19,541 nucleotides of DNA, taken from QHBQ01 sp038230695. GTDB lineage: Bacteria > Chloroflexota > Chloroflexia > QHBQ01. Positions 14,044 to 19,541 of the stretch are shown one piece after another. Position 1 is the first letter of the stretch. Each line of letters begins with the position of its first letter. The position numbers and the translations under genes are program-made. The notes beneath the pieces are model-generated. The model was not told where the DNA came from. It did no database searches and saw only the letters and a list, made by a program, of their open reading frames with translations. The stretch is from contig JBBRMT010000070.1 of assembly GCA_038230695.1 (NCBI GenBank), positions 1 to 19,541 of the forward strand, read 5' to 3'.

Positions 14044-14149
14044 GGGCGAGTGCAACCCGCCCCTACGAACATCTGCCAGCAAACAGGGCGAGCGCAACCC
14101 GCCCCTACGAATATCGCATAGCCGCAGGGCGAGCGCAACCCGCCCCTAC
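14044..14149 (-). repeat. Three GTAGGGG-type hairpin elements, direct copies
   Basis: Near-identical 23-bp copies lie at 14044-14066, 14086-14108 and 14127-14149. On the minus strand they read GTAGGGGCGGGTTGCGCTCG and close with CCC; the first has A for G in the loop-side arm. Each folds as a 7-bp stem with a five-base loop. Spacers are 19 and 18 bp and differ from one another. The cluster lies in the untranslated region between the riboswitch and gcvT. Confidence 0.85.
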
Positions 14150-14190
14150 AATCTGCAATCTGCAATCTGCAATCTGCAATCTACAATCAG
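14149..14190 (+). repeat. Tandem heptamer repeat CAATCTG, six units
   Basis: Four perfect CAATCTG units, then CAATCTA and CAATCAG, in unbroken 7-bp register. The array ends 3 nt before the GGAGG ribosome-binding site of gcvT. Confidence 0.9.
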
Positions 14191-14193
14191 AAC

Positions 14194-14198
14194 GGAGG
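14194..14198 (+). promoter_or_regulatory. Ribosome-binding site fixing a TTG start for gcvT
   Basis: GGAGG lies 8 nt before TTG at 14207-14209. No ATG or GTG in this frame has comparable spacing, and the TTG places LALKRTPLYD at the usual GcvT N-terminus. Confidence 0.8.
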
Positions 14199-14206
14199 TA
14201 TCCCGC

Positions 14207-15298
14207 TTGGCTCTGAAACGCACCCCTCTATACGATACCCATGTGCGGATGGGCGCACGGATGGTCGAGTTCGGCGGCTGGGAGATGCCAGTGCAGTATC
14301 CCAGCGGCATTATCGAGGAGCATCGCGCCACCCGCAACCACGCCGGGCTGTTCGACATCAGCCACATGGGTGAGTTTATTGTGCGCGGCCCCGATGCGCT
14401 CAAGCTGCTCAACTACGCCACCACCAACGATCTGGGTCGAATCGAACCCTGGCAGGCACAGTACAACTTCTTCGCGGCTGAGAGCGGCGACGTGAAGGAT
14501 GATACTATAATCTTCCGCTTCCCCGATTATTACTACGTGGTAGTCAATGGCGGCCCCACCGAGGGCGACTACCAGTGGCTCGAGGAACTGGCGAAGAAAT
14601 ACAATGTCGCTTTGGAGAATGTCTCCGATGCCACCGCCAAGATTGACATCCAGGGTCCCGAAGCGGAACAGATATTGCAGAAGCTGACCGCGGTTGACCT
14701 AAAGCCAATCACTTTCTACCACTTCACCACTGGCGAGGTGGCAGGCGTGCCGAACGTGATTATCTCACGCACTGGCTACACCGGCGAGGATGGCTTCGAG
14801 CTATTCTTCCCTGCCGAACACGCCGACCGCCTGTGGCAAACCTTTATTGATGCGGGCGCAAAGCCGGTTGGCCTGGGCGCACGCGACACCCTACGCATGG
14901 AGGCGGGTCTGCCGCTATCTGGCGCAGATCTGGGCGATAATGGCCGCGACCCGGTTTCGGCGGGCTTCGGCTGGGCGGTCAAGCTGAACAAGGAAGATTT
15001 CGTGGGCAAGGTTGCCTTGCAGCAAATCAAGGAAAACGTCACCCGCAAGTGGGTCAACTTTGAAGTGACCGGACGCGGTGTGGCTCGCCCCCATTACCCT
15101 GTCACCAACCAGGCGGGCGAGGTTATCGGCGAGGTTGCCAGCGGCACCTATGCCCCCACCCTCGACAAGAACATCGGCATGGCCTGGGTTAAGCCAGAGT
15201 ACGCCGCCCCCGGCACTGAGATCAACATCGTCATTCGCGAGAAGCCAGTGGCTGCCGTGGTTCGCCCGCGCCCAATGTACAAACGCGAAAAGCAGTGA
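14207..15298 (+). CDS. gcvT: Aminomethyltransferase (glycine cleavage system T protein)
   Basis: 363 residues from a TTG start, the normal GcvT length. The open frame extends further upstream to 14042, but that part is only translated repeats. GcvT takes the aminomethyl group from the lipoyl arm of GcvH, releases ammonia and makes 5,10-methylenetetrahydrofolate. Visible signatures are VEFGGWEMPVQYPSGI near residue 20, GLFDISHMGE near 47, GDVKDDTIIFRF near 97 (with the conserved acidic pair), GYTGEDGFELFFP near 191 and ARDTLRMEAGLPL near 225. The C-terminal beta-barrel ends near VVRPRPMYKREKQ. It is cytosolic and is the first gene of gcvT-gcvH-gcvPA-gcvPB, behind the glycine riboswitch. Its TGA stop lies inside the first unit of a GTGATGA heptamer repeat. 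Confidence 0.97.
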   Translation: MALKRTPLYDTHVRMGARMVEFGGWEMPVQYPSGIIEEHRATRNHAGLFDISHMGEFIVRGPDALKLLNYATTNDLGRIEPWQAQYNFFAAESGDVKDDTIIFRFPDYYYVVVNGGPTEGDYQWLEELAKKYNVALENVSDATAKIDIQGPEAEQILQKLTAVDLKPITFYHFTTGEVAGVPNVIISRTGYTGEDGFELFFPAEHADRLWQTFIDAGAKPVGLGARDTLRMEAGLPLSGADLGDNGRDPVSAGFGWAVKLNKEDFVGKVALQQIKENVTRKWVNFEVTGRGVARPHYPVTNQAGEVIGEVASGTYAPTLDKNIGMAWVKPEYAAPGTEINIVIREKPVAAVVRPRPMYKREKQ

Positions 15299-15322
15299 TG
15301 AGTGATGAGTGATGAGTGATGA
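15295..15322 (+). repeat. Tandem heptamer repeat GTGATGA, four units
   Basis: Four perfect GTGATGA units. The first overlaps the gcvT stop codon (TGA at 15296-15298), so the repeat supplies that stop. Confidence 0.9.
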
Positions 15323-15332
15323 ATGAAAGGCT

Positions 15333-15416
15333 GTAGGGACGGATTGCGTCCGCCCAGGGGGACGTTGTAGGGGCGGATTGCGTCCGCCCTGATGCCCAGG
15401 CACCAATGCTCATCGT
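15333..15416 (+). repeat. Two GTAGGGG-type hairpins, the second with the repeat tail
   Basis: Copies at 15333-15355 (GTAGGGACGG..., one base changed) and 15367-15389 share the hairpin GGGCGGA ttgcg TCCGCCC. The second is followed by a tail ending CACCAATGCTCATCG, related to the tail of the 65-bp units at 10495 and 19215. They lie between gcvT and gcvH and have no T-tract, so they should not end transcription. Confidence 0.8.
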
Positions 15417-15449
15417 AAGCTACGTGCCGAACTTACAGCCAATATTCTA

Positions 15450-15491
15450 CAATCTGCAATCTGTAATCTGCAATCTGCAATTTGCAATCAA
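15450..15491 (+). repeat. Tandem heptamer repeat CAATCTG, six units
   Basis: CAATCTG, CAATCTG, TAATCTG, CAATCTG, CAATTTG, CAATCAA in register. The final unit runs into the AAGGAG ribosome-binding site of gcvH (15490-15495). Confidence 0.9.
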
Positions 15492-15501
15492 GGAGAAAGT
15501 G

Positions 15502-15885
15502 ATGCCCAATAATCCTACAGACCTGAAGTACAGCGAGAGCCACGAGTGGGTCAAAGTGGTCGGCGACGAGGCGGCCCTGGGCGTGACCGCCTACGCGGTC
15601 GAACACCTCGGCGACATGGTTTATGCCGAGTTCCCTGACGCTGGCACCGTTCTCAATGCTGGCGATATCGCTGGCACGTTGGAGAGCGTCAAGGCCGCCG
15701 CCGACCTGTTCACTCCCGTTGGCGGCGCTGTCACCGCCCGCAACGAAGCGGTGATGGACGACCCCGCGCTGCTGAACAAGGATGCTTACGGCTCCTGGCT
15801 GCTCAAGCTCACCCTGTCCGATCCCAGCCAGCTTGACAAGCTGATGGATGCCGCCGCCTACGACGCTTACGAAGCCAGCCAGTAG
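15502..15885 (+). CDS. gcvH: Glycine cleavage system H protein (lipoyl carrier)
   Basis: 127 residues from the ATG at 15502, the usual H-protein length. AAGGAG is 6 nt upstream. The frame also runs further upstream through repeats, which is not used. GcvH carries a lipoyl-lysine arm that shuttles the aminomethyl group from P protein to T protein and is reoxidised by L protein. The lipoylation site is Lys64 in TLESVKAAADLFTPVGG. YSESHEWVKV at 10-19 and GVTAYAVEHLGDMVYAEFP at 27-45 are family-typical. No lipoyl synthase, lipoyl ligase or L-protein gene is in the window. It lies between gcvT and gcvPA, separated by repeat-filled spacers of about 200 and 90 nt. Confidence 0.97.
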   Translation: MPNNPTDLKYSESHEWVKVVGDEAALGVTAYAVEHLGDMVYAEFPDAGTVLNAGDIAGTLESVKAAADLFTPVGGAVTARNEAVMDDPALLNKDAYGSWLLKLTLSDPSQLDKLMDAAAYDAYEASQ

Positions 15886-15893
15886 GCCGCTTG

Positions 15894-15960
15894 CAGATTG
15901 CAGATTTCAGATTGCAGATTGAGGCTGTGTGCTAATCTGTAATCCGCAATCTGCAATCTG
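15894..15960 (+). repeat. Inverted pair of heptamer arrays forming a long hairpin
   Basis: CAGATTG, CAGATTT, CAGATTG, CAGATTG (15894-15921) are followed by an 11-nt loop and TAATCTG, TAATCCG, CAATCTG, CAATCTG (15933-15960). The two 28-nt arms are complementary at 24 of 28 positions, by hand count. The second arm ends 5 nt before the AGGAG ribosome-binding site of gcvPA. Confidence 0.85.
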
Positions 15961-15975
15961 AAATAGGAGACAATT

Positions 15976-17289
15976 ATGGTTTATTCCGCCCATACCCCCG
16001 TAGTGCGCGATGAGATGCTGCGGGCAATCGGGGTGCAGAACATCGAGGAGTTGTACGTTGATGTGCCTGCCGGTAAGATAAACGCGCCGATCAATCTGCC
16101 CGCGCCGCTCAGTGAGCCGGAGCTAATCGCAGAGATCCGCCGCATCAGCGCTCAATCAGCCGATGTACTGACTCATCCCGCCTTCCTGGGCGCAGGCGCG
16201 TACAATCACTTTGTGCCAGCGGCGATCCGCTTCATCCAGCAGCGTGGCGAGTTCCAAACTGCCTACACTCCCTACCAGCCGGAACTGAGCCAGGGGACTT
16301 TGCAGGCGATTTACGAGTTCCAGACCCTTATCTGCGAACTGACAGGCATGGATGTTACCAACGCGGGGATGTACGACGGCTCGACCAGCGTGGCCGAGGC
16401 GGCGCTGATGGCAACGGTGATCAATCGGCGTAAGCGCATTGTGGTTAGCGACGCGCTGCACCCGCATAGCATTGACGTGCTGCGTACCTACGCCGACGGC
16501 CACAAGATTGAGATTATCGCCACCGCCAACCCACTCGATGCCGACCTCAGCGATGTGTCCGCCGTGATCGTGCAGCAGCCCGACTTCTTTGGCCGCATCG
16601 CCGACCTGCGTAGCGCAGCGGAGAAGATCCATGCAGCGGGCGCGTTGTTCATTCTGGTTTACTACCCCATCGCACTCGGCCTGCTTAAATCCCCTGGCGA
16701 GTACGATGCCGATATTGCGGTGGGTGAAGGCCAGCCGCTGGGCAGCGGGGTCAACTTTGGTGGGCCGTATAACGGGCTGATGTCGTGCAAGAACCAGTAT
16801 GTACGCAGTATGCCGGGGCGCATCGTCGGCCAGACCAAAGATACCAACGGGCAGCGAGGCTACGTCCTTACCTTGCAGACCCGCGAACAGCACATCCGCC
16901 GCGAGAAGGCCACCTCCAACATCTGCACCAACTCGGCGCTGATCGCCCTGGGCAGCACCGTCTATATGTGCATGATGGGCAAGGCCGGGCTGAAGCGAGT
17001 GGCCGAACTGAGCTACAACCGCGCTCACTACCTGGCCGAGCAAGTGGCGAAGATACCTGGCTACAAGCTGCACTTCAGCGAACCATTCTTCAACGAGTTC
17101 GTGGTCGAAGCGCCTATTGCCCCCGCCGACTTGAATAAGCGATTGTGGGACGAGGCGGGCATAATAGGCGGCTACGATGTTAGTGACCGCGTGCCGAATG
17201 GCTGGCTGCTGTGCGCCACTGAGATGACCACGAAGGCGCAAATCGAGCAGTTGGTGGCACTGCTGCAACGCTATGCGGAGGAGAAGTAA
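15976..17289 (+). CDS. gcvPA: Glycine dehydrogenase (decarboxylating) subunit 1
   Basis: 437 residues, the usual size of the alpha-like subunit of two-subunit P protein. With GcvPB it forms the PLP enzyme that decarboxylates glycine and loads the aminomethyl group on GcvH. Family marks include an N-terminal MRA/LRAIG-type helix, FLGAGAYNHFVPAAIRFI near residue 71, TPYQPELSQGTLQAIYEFQT near 97, NAGMYDGSTSVAEAALMA near 132, and RREKATSNICTNSAL near 306. This subunit has the PLP-transferase fold but lacks the PLP-binding lysine, which is in the partner. TAGGAG precedes the ATG. It ends 2 nt before gcvPB, implying coupled translation and equal amounts of the two subunits. The split form is typical of many Gram-positives, archaea and Chloroflexota, unlike the fused GcvP of proteobacteria. 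Confidence 0.97.
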   Translation: MVYSAHTPVVRDEMLRAIGVQNIEELYVDVPAGKINAPINLPAPLSEPELIAEIRRISAQSADVLTHPAFLGAGAYNHFVPAAIRFIQQRGEFQTAYTPYQPELSQGTLQAIYEFQTLICELTGMDVTNAGMYDGSTSVAEAALMATVINRRKRIVVSDALHPHSIDVLRTYADGHKIEIIATANPLDADLSDVSAVIVQQPDFFGRIADLRSAAEKIHAAGALFILVYYPIALGLLKSPGEYDADIAVGEGQPLGSGVNFGGPYNGLMSCKNQYVRSMPGRIVGQTKDTNGQRGYVLTLQTREQHIRREKATSNICTNSALIALGSTVYMCMMGKAGLKRVAELSYNRAHYLAEQVAKIPGYKLHFSEPFFNEFVVEAPIAPADLNKRLWDEAGIIGGYDVSDRVPNGWLLCATEMTTKAQIEQLVALLQRYAEEK

Positions 17290-17291
17290 TT

Positions 17292-18821
17292 ATGGAGGCA
17301 TTGATCTTTGAACTTAGCTGCCCTGGACGCATCGGCCATAGCCTGCCGGAGATTGATACCGACGACTATGCCGCCGCTATCCCCGCTGAACTGCGCCGCG
17401 AGTCGCTGGACCTGCCCGAACTGAGCGAACTGGACGTGATGCGCCACTTTGTGCGTCTATCGCAGCTTAACTACAGTATTGATAGTGGCTTCTATCCCCT
17501 CGGCAGTTGCACGATGAAGTACAACCCCAAGATAAACGAGGATGCCGCTGGGTTGCCGGGCTTCTACCACCTGCACCCGATGCAGCCGGAGTATGAGATC
17601 CAGGGCGCGTTGCAGATCCAGTACGAGTTGCAGGAGATGCTCAAGGCATTGGCGGGCATGGATGCCTGCACTTTGCAACCAGCGGCGGGCGCACACGGCG
17701 AGTTCACCGGCATGGCCCTGGTGCGGGCATACCACCGCTCACGCGGCGATACTGACCGCAATCTGGTGCTAATCCCCGACTCGGCGCACGGTACCAACCC
17801 TGCGACCTGCACCTCGCTGGGCATGACGGTGATCAGCCTGAAGACCGGCGCGGATGGCAACGTGGATATGGCAGTGCTGGAGCGGGCATTGGCCGACAAT
17901 CAGGGCAAGGTGGCGGGCATGATGATCACCGTACCCAGCACCCTCGGCCAGTTCGAGCCGAATATTGTCAAGATCGCCGACTTGCTGCACGCGGCGGGCG
18001 CGTTGCTCTACTGCGACGGCGCAAACATGAACGCGATGGTCGGCGAGATCCGCCCCGGCGACCTCGGCGTAGACGTGCTGCACATCAACCTGCACAAAAC
18101 CTTCACCACTCCGCATGGTGGCGGTGGGCCGGGCAGTGGTCCGGTTGCCTGCAAAGCCAACCTCGCGCCATTCCTGCCCACCCCCATCGTTGCCAGAGAG
18201 GGCGACCGCTACGTGATGCAAACGCCGGAGCATACCATCGGTAAGGTACGCTCCTTCTGGGGCAACTTCGGGATGCACATCCGCGCCTACACCTATATCC
18301 GTCAGCAGGGCGCTTCTGGCTTGAAGGAAGTTAGCCGCGACGCGGTGCTGAACGCCAACTACATCCGCACCCAGCTTCAGGATACCATCCCGCCCGCGCA
18401 TGACCGCCCCTGTATGCACGAGGTGGTGCTGACCGGCAAGCGGCTGAAGCAGGAAACCGGAGTCAAGACCCTGGATGTAGTCAAGCGGCTGATGGACTAC
18501 GGCTACCATGCGCCGACCATCTACTTCCCGCTCATCGTCGAGGAGTGTATGCTGATTGAGCCGACCGAGACCGAGAGCCGCGAGACGATGGACGGCTTCA
18601 TCGCCGCAATGAAGGCGATCGTGGCCGAGGCGCATAGCGACCCCGATCTGGTCAAGACCGCGCCGCACAATACGCAGCTAGGCCGCCTCGACGAAGTGAC
18701 CGCCGCCCGCGATCCCAAGCTGCGCTGGCTGCCCAGCGACCCCCGCGACGCGGAAAGCAACTGGGGCAGTGGCCGCAACCCCAACCAGGTCAGCAAGCTG
18801 GAACCGCTAAATCGGGATTGA
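17292..18821 (+). CDS. gcvPB: Glycine dehydrogenase (decarboxylating) subunit 2
   Basis: 509 residues; GGAGGAGAAG inside the end of gcvPA provides the ribosome-binding site. This is the PLP-bearing subunit. HINLHKTFTTPHGGGGPGSG at residues 264-283 holds the Schiff-base lysine Lys269, and SAHGTNPAT at 164-172 and the CDGANMNA segment at 241-248 line the cofactor pocket. FYPLGSCTMKYNPK at 67-80 is also diagnostic. With GcvPA it makes the active P protein, which exchanges the glycine carboxyl group as CO2. It is the last recognised gcv gene. The following 149-residue gene starts 12 nt downstream and may be cotranscribed. Confidence 0.97.
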   Translation: MEALIFELSCPGRIGHSLPEIDTDDYAAAIPAELRRESLDLPELSELDVMRHFVRLSQLNYSIDSGFYPLGSCTMKYNPKINEDAAGLPGFYHLHPMQPEYEIQGALQIQYELQEMLKALAGMDACTLQPAAGAHGEFTGMALVRAYHRSRGDTDRNLVLIPDSAHGTNPATCTSLGMTVISLKTGADGNVDMAVLERALADNQGKVAGMMITVPSTLGQFEPNIVKIADLLHAAGALLYCDGANMNAMVGEIRPGDLGVDVLHINLHKTFTTPHGGGGPGSGPVACKANLAPFLPTPIVAREGDRYVMQTPEHTIGKVRSFWGNFGMHIRAYTYIRQQGASGLKEVSRDAVLNANYIRTQLQDTIPPAHDRPCMHEVVLTGKRLKQETGVKTLDVVKRLMDYGYHAPTIYFPLIVEECMLIEPTETESRETMDGFIAAMKAIVAEAHSDPDLVKTAPHNTQLGRLDEVTAARDPKLRWLPSDPRDAESNWGSGRNPNQVSKLEPLNRD

Positions 18822-18833
18822 AGATGGTAGTTT

Positions 18834-19283
18834 ATGGATAACTATGAGCTAGCCAAACGCTACAACGAGGAGCGCCACAGTATGCCGCCAGAGGCGTACC
18901 AGGATATGCGTAACCGCGAACTCGTCGCGGAGGCGGATGCCTGGTACGAACTGTCCGGCCAGTTCCTTGACGGCAGCTTTGCGGCGATGAAGTGTCCGCA
19001 CTGCGGCACGCAGGTGTTCACCGCCGTGCTGTTCCCTCACCACCTGTTCATCTCCTGCCGCATCTGCACCCGCTTCACCCGCCCCCGCGTGGAGGAGTAC
19101 GACCCGCTCAACCTGAAGAAGCTCGCTGACCTATATGTGCGTACCCACCCCAACGCACTAGAGGTAACGGTCAAGATGGCTGCGCCATCGGAGGATGAGG
19201 GATTAAGGACAAATGTAGGGGTGGGCTGCGCTCACCCAGTTGCAGCGCATCAATGCCCATCGGCGGTGTGGATGTTAGCGTAG
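18834..19283 (+). CDS. Small zinc-ribbon-like protein with a repeat-encoded C-terminus
   Basis: 149 residues, not recognised as a named family. The N-terminal 45 residues are charged and helical. CPHC at about residues 54-57 and CRIC at about 75-78 form a four-Cys zinc-ribbon-like arrangement, with HH between them. A short helical segment with LADLYVRTHP follows. From codon 128 (position 19215) the frame enters a GTAGGGG repeat unit and stays open for the whole 65-bp unit; the TAG stop belongs to the GTAGGGG start of the next unit. Residues 128-149 are therefore repeat-encoded and probably replaced the original C-terminus. The ribosome-binding site is weak. Position 12 nt behind gcvPB suggests read-through expression. 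Function unknown; a metal-bound or nucleic-acid-binding role is only a guess. Confidence 0.65.
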   Translation: MDNYELAKRYNEERHSMPPEAYQDMRNRELVAEADAWYELSGQFLDGSFAAMKCPHCGTQVFTAVLFPHHLFISCRICTRFTRPRVEEYDPLNLKKLADLYVRTHPNALEVTVKMAAPSEDEGLRTNVGVGCAHPVAAHQCPSAVWMLA

Positions 19284-19405
19284 GGGCGCATGGCATACGC
19301 CCAGTTGCAGCGCATCAATGCTTATCGGAGGCGATAGCGTTGGTGTAGGGTGCATGGCATACGCCCAGTTGTAGTGCAACTATGCCCATCGCAAGCGTTT
19401 ACGGT
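19215..19405 (+). repeat. 65-bp tandem repeat with GTAGGGG hairpin heads, three units
   Basis: Units begin at 19215, 19280 and 19345, exactly 65 bp apart. Heads are GGGTGGG...CTCACCC, GGGCGCA...TACGCCC and GGGTGCA...TACGCCC. Tails share CCCAGTTGCAGCGCATCAAT and a following GCCCATCG-like stretch; the third tail has diverged. They are related to the array at 10495-10662. Confidence 0.88.
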
Positions 19406-19432
19406 TACAATAGGTATTAAGGCGTTGAATCA

Positions 19433-19503
19433 GGGCGGGCCACCTCCCGCCCCTACGCAAACTATGAATATCTTCGGCAGGGCGGGCCACCTCCCGCCCC
19501 TGC
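19433..19503 (-). repeat. Two inverted GTAGGGG-type hairpins, 47-bp tandem unit
   Basis: GGGCGGGCCACCTCCCGCCC followed by CTAC (19433-19456) and CTGC (19480-19503). They are in the opposite orientation to the preceding 65-bp array and share GCAA(A)CTATGAAT tails. Stem is 7 bp with a six-base loop. Confidence 0.85.
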
Positions 19504-19520
19504 GCAACTATGAATGAAAC

Positions 19521-19541
19521 AACTCAAAACTCAAAACTCAA
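19521..19541 (+). repeat. Tandem heptamer repeat AACTCAA, three units at the window end
   Basis: Three perfect AACTCAA units run into the right edge, so the full array length is unknown. Confidence 0.85.

Noticed and set aside
14149..14190. CRISPR array
   Set aside because: Units are 7 bp without unique spacers; the 65-bp arrays also lack the repeat-spacer pattern and there are no cas genes.
14042..14206. N-terminal extension of gcvT by 55 residues in the open frame
   Set aside because: It translates only GTAGGGG hairpins and CAATCTG heptamers, and the GGAGG at 14194 with TTG 14207 gives the normal GcvT length.
15333..15416. Terminator splitting the gcv operon after gcvT
   Set aside because: GC-rich hairpins without T-tracts, members of a dispersed repeat; gcvH follows with its own SD and no promoter was recognised.
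15406..15501. N-terminal extension of gcvH
   Set aside because: The upstream part translates repeat sequence; the ATG at 15502 has an AAGGAG and gives the standard 127 residues.
16156..17268. Long antisense open frame (370 codons) opposite gcvPA
   Set aside because: Frame mirror of a high-GC conserved gene; the product has no recognisable motif and the plus-strand gene is certain.
17769..18668. Long antisense open frame opposite gcvPB
   Set aside because: Same reasoning: shadow of a firmly identified gene, no ribosome-binding site or family signature noted.

Overview
This is a roughly 60% G+C bacterial stretch that looks like Chloroflexota. The assignment is an inference from several traits together: a split GcvPA/GcvPB glycine decarboxylase, a glutaredoxin-thioredoxin reductase fusion, Tad-type pseudopilin-like proteins next to a large secreted protein with Cys-containing S-layer homology (SLH) repeats, and intergenic regions full of short repeats. 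No rRNA, tRNA, transposase, prophage or CRISPR locus was seen.

Layout. (i) 1-3004, minus strand: the 5' part of an S9-family prolyl oligopeptidase-like peptidase (it runs off the left edge), a short Ppx/GppA phosphatase, and a YcaQ-type winged-helix DNA glycosylase relative. (ii) 3005-10360, plus strand: a divergent regulatory region, two TadE-like proteins, one TadG-like protein, a strong terminator, then a 1258-residue secreted multidomain protein ending in three SLH repeats. This looks like a cell-surface assembly module. (iii) 10364-12778: repeats and a terminator, then a minus-strand pair made of an uncharacterised 287-residue protein translationally coupled to a glutaredoxin-thioredoxin reductase fusion. 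(iv) 12843-13723, minus strand: a PIN-domain toxin with an overlapping upstream partner (VapBC-like). (v) 13752-18821: a consensus promoter, a glycine riboswitch with antiterminator and terminator, then gcvT-gcvH-gcvPA-gcvPB. (vi) 18834-19541: a zinc-ribbon-like small protein whose C-terminus is encoded by a repeat unit, then a repeat field to the window end.

How the genes work together. The gcv genes encode three of the four components of the glycine cleavage system: T protein, lipoyl carrier H and the two-subunit P protein. L protein is not in the window. The sequence predicts glycine-controlled transcription termination before gcvT. The gcv promoter and the divergent toxin-antitoxin promoter appear to share one -35 element on opposite strands.

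The most unusual content is between genes. Two repeat classes recur. The first is tandem heptamers of five different sequences, all with exact 7-bp period. The same CAATCTG family sits immediately before the Shine-Dalgarno (SD) sequences of gcvT, gcvH and gcvPA. The second is a GTAGGGG-type hairpin family of about 23 bp, alone or in 65-bp tandem units, whose stem positions show compensatory changes (C-G, T-G, T-A; A-T, G-C). I recognise no complete new enzymatic system here. The repeat architecture, the shared promoter and the riboswitch are the best leads.
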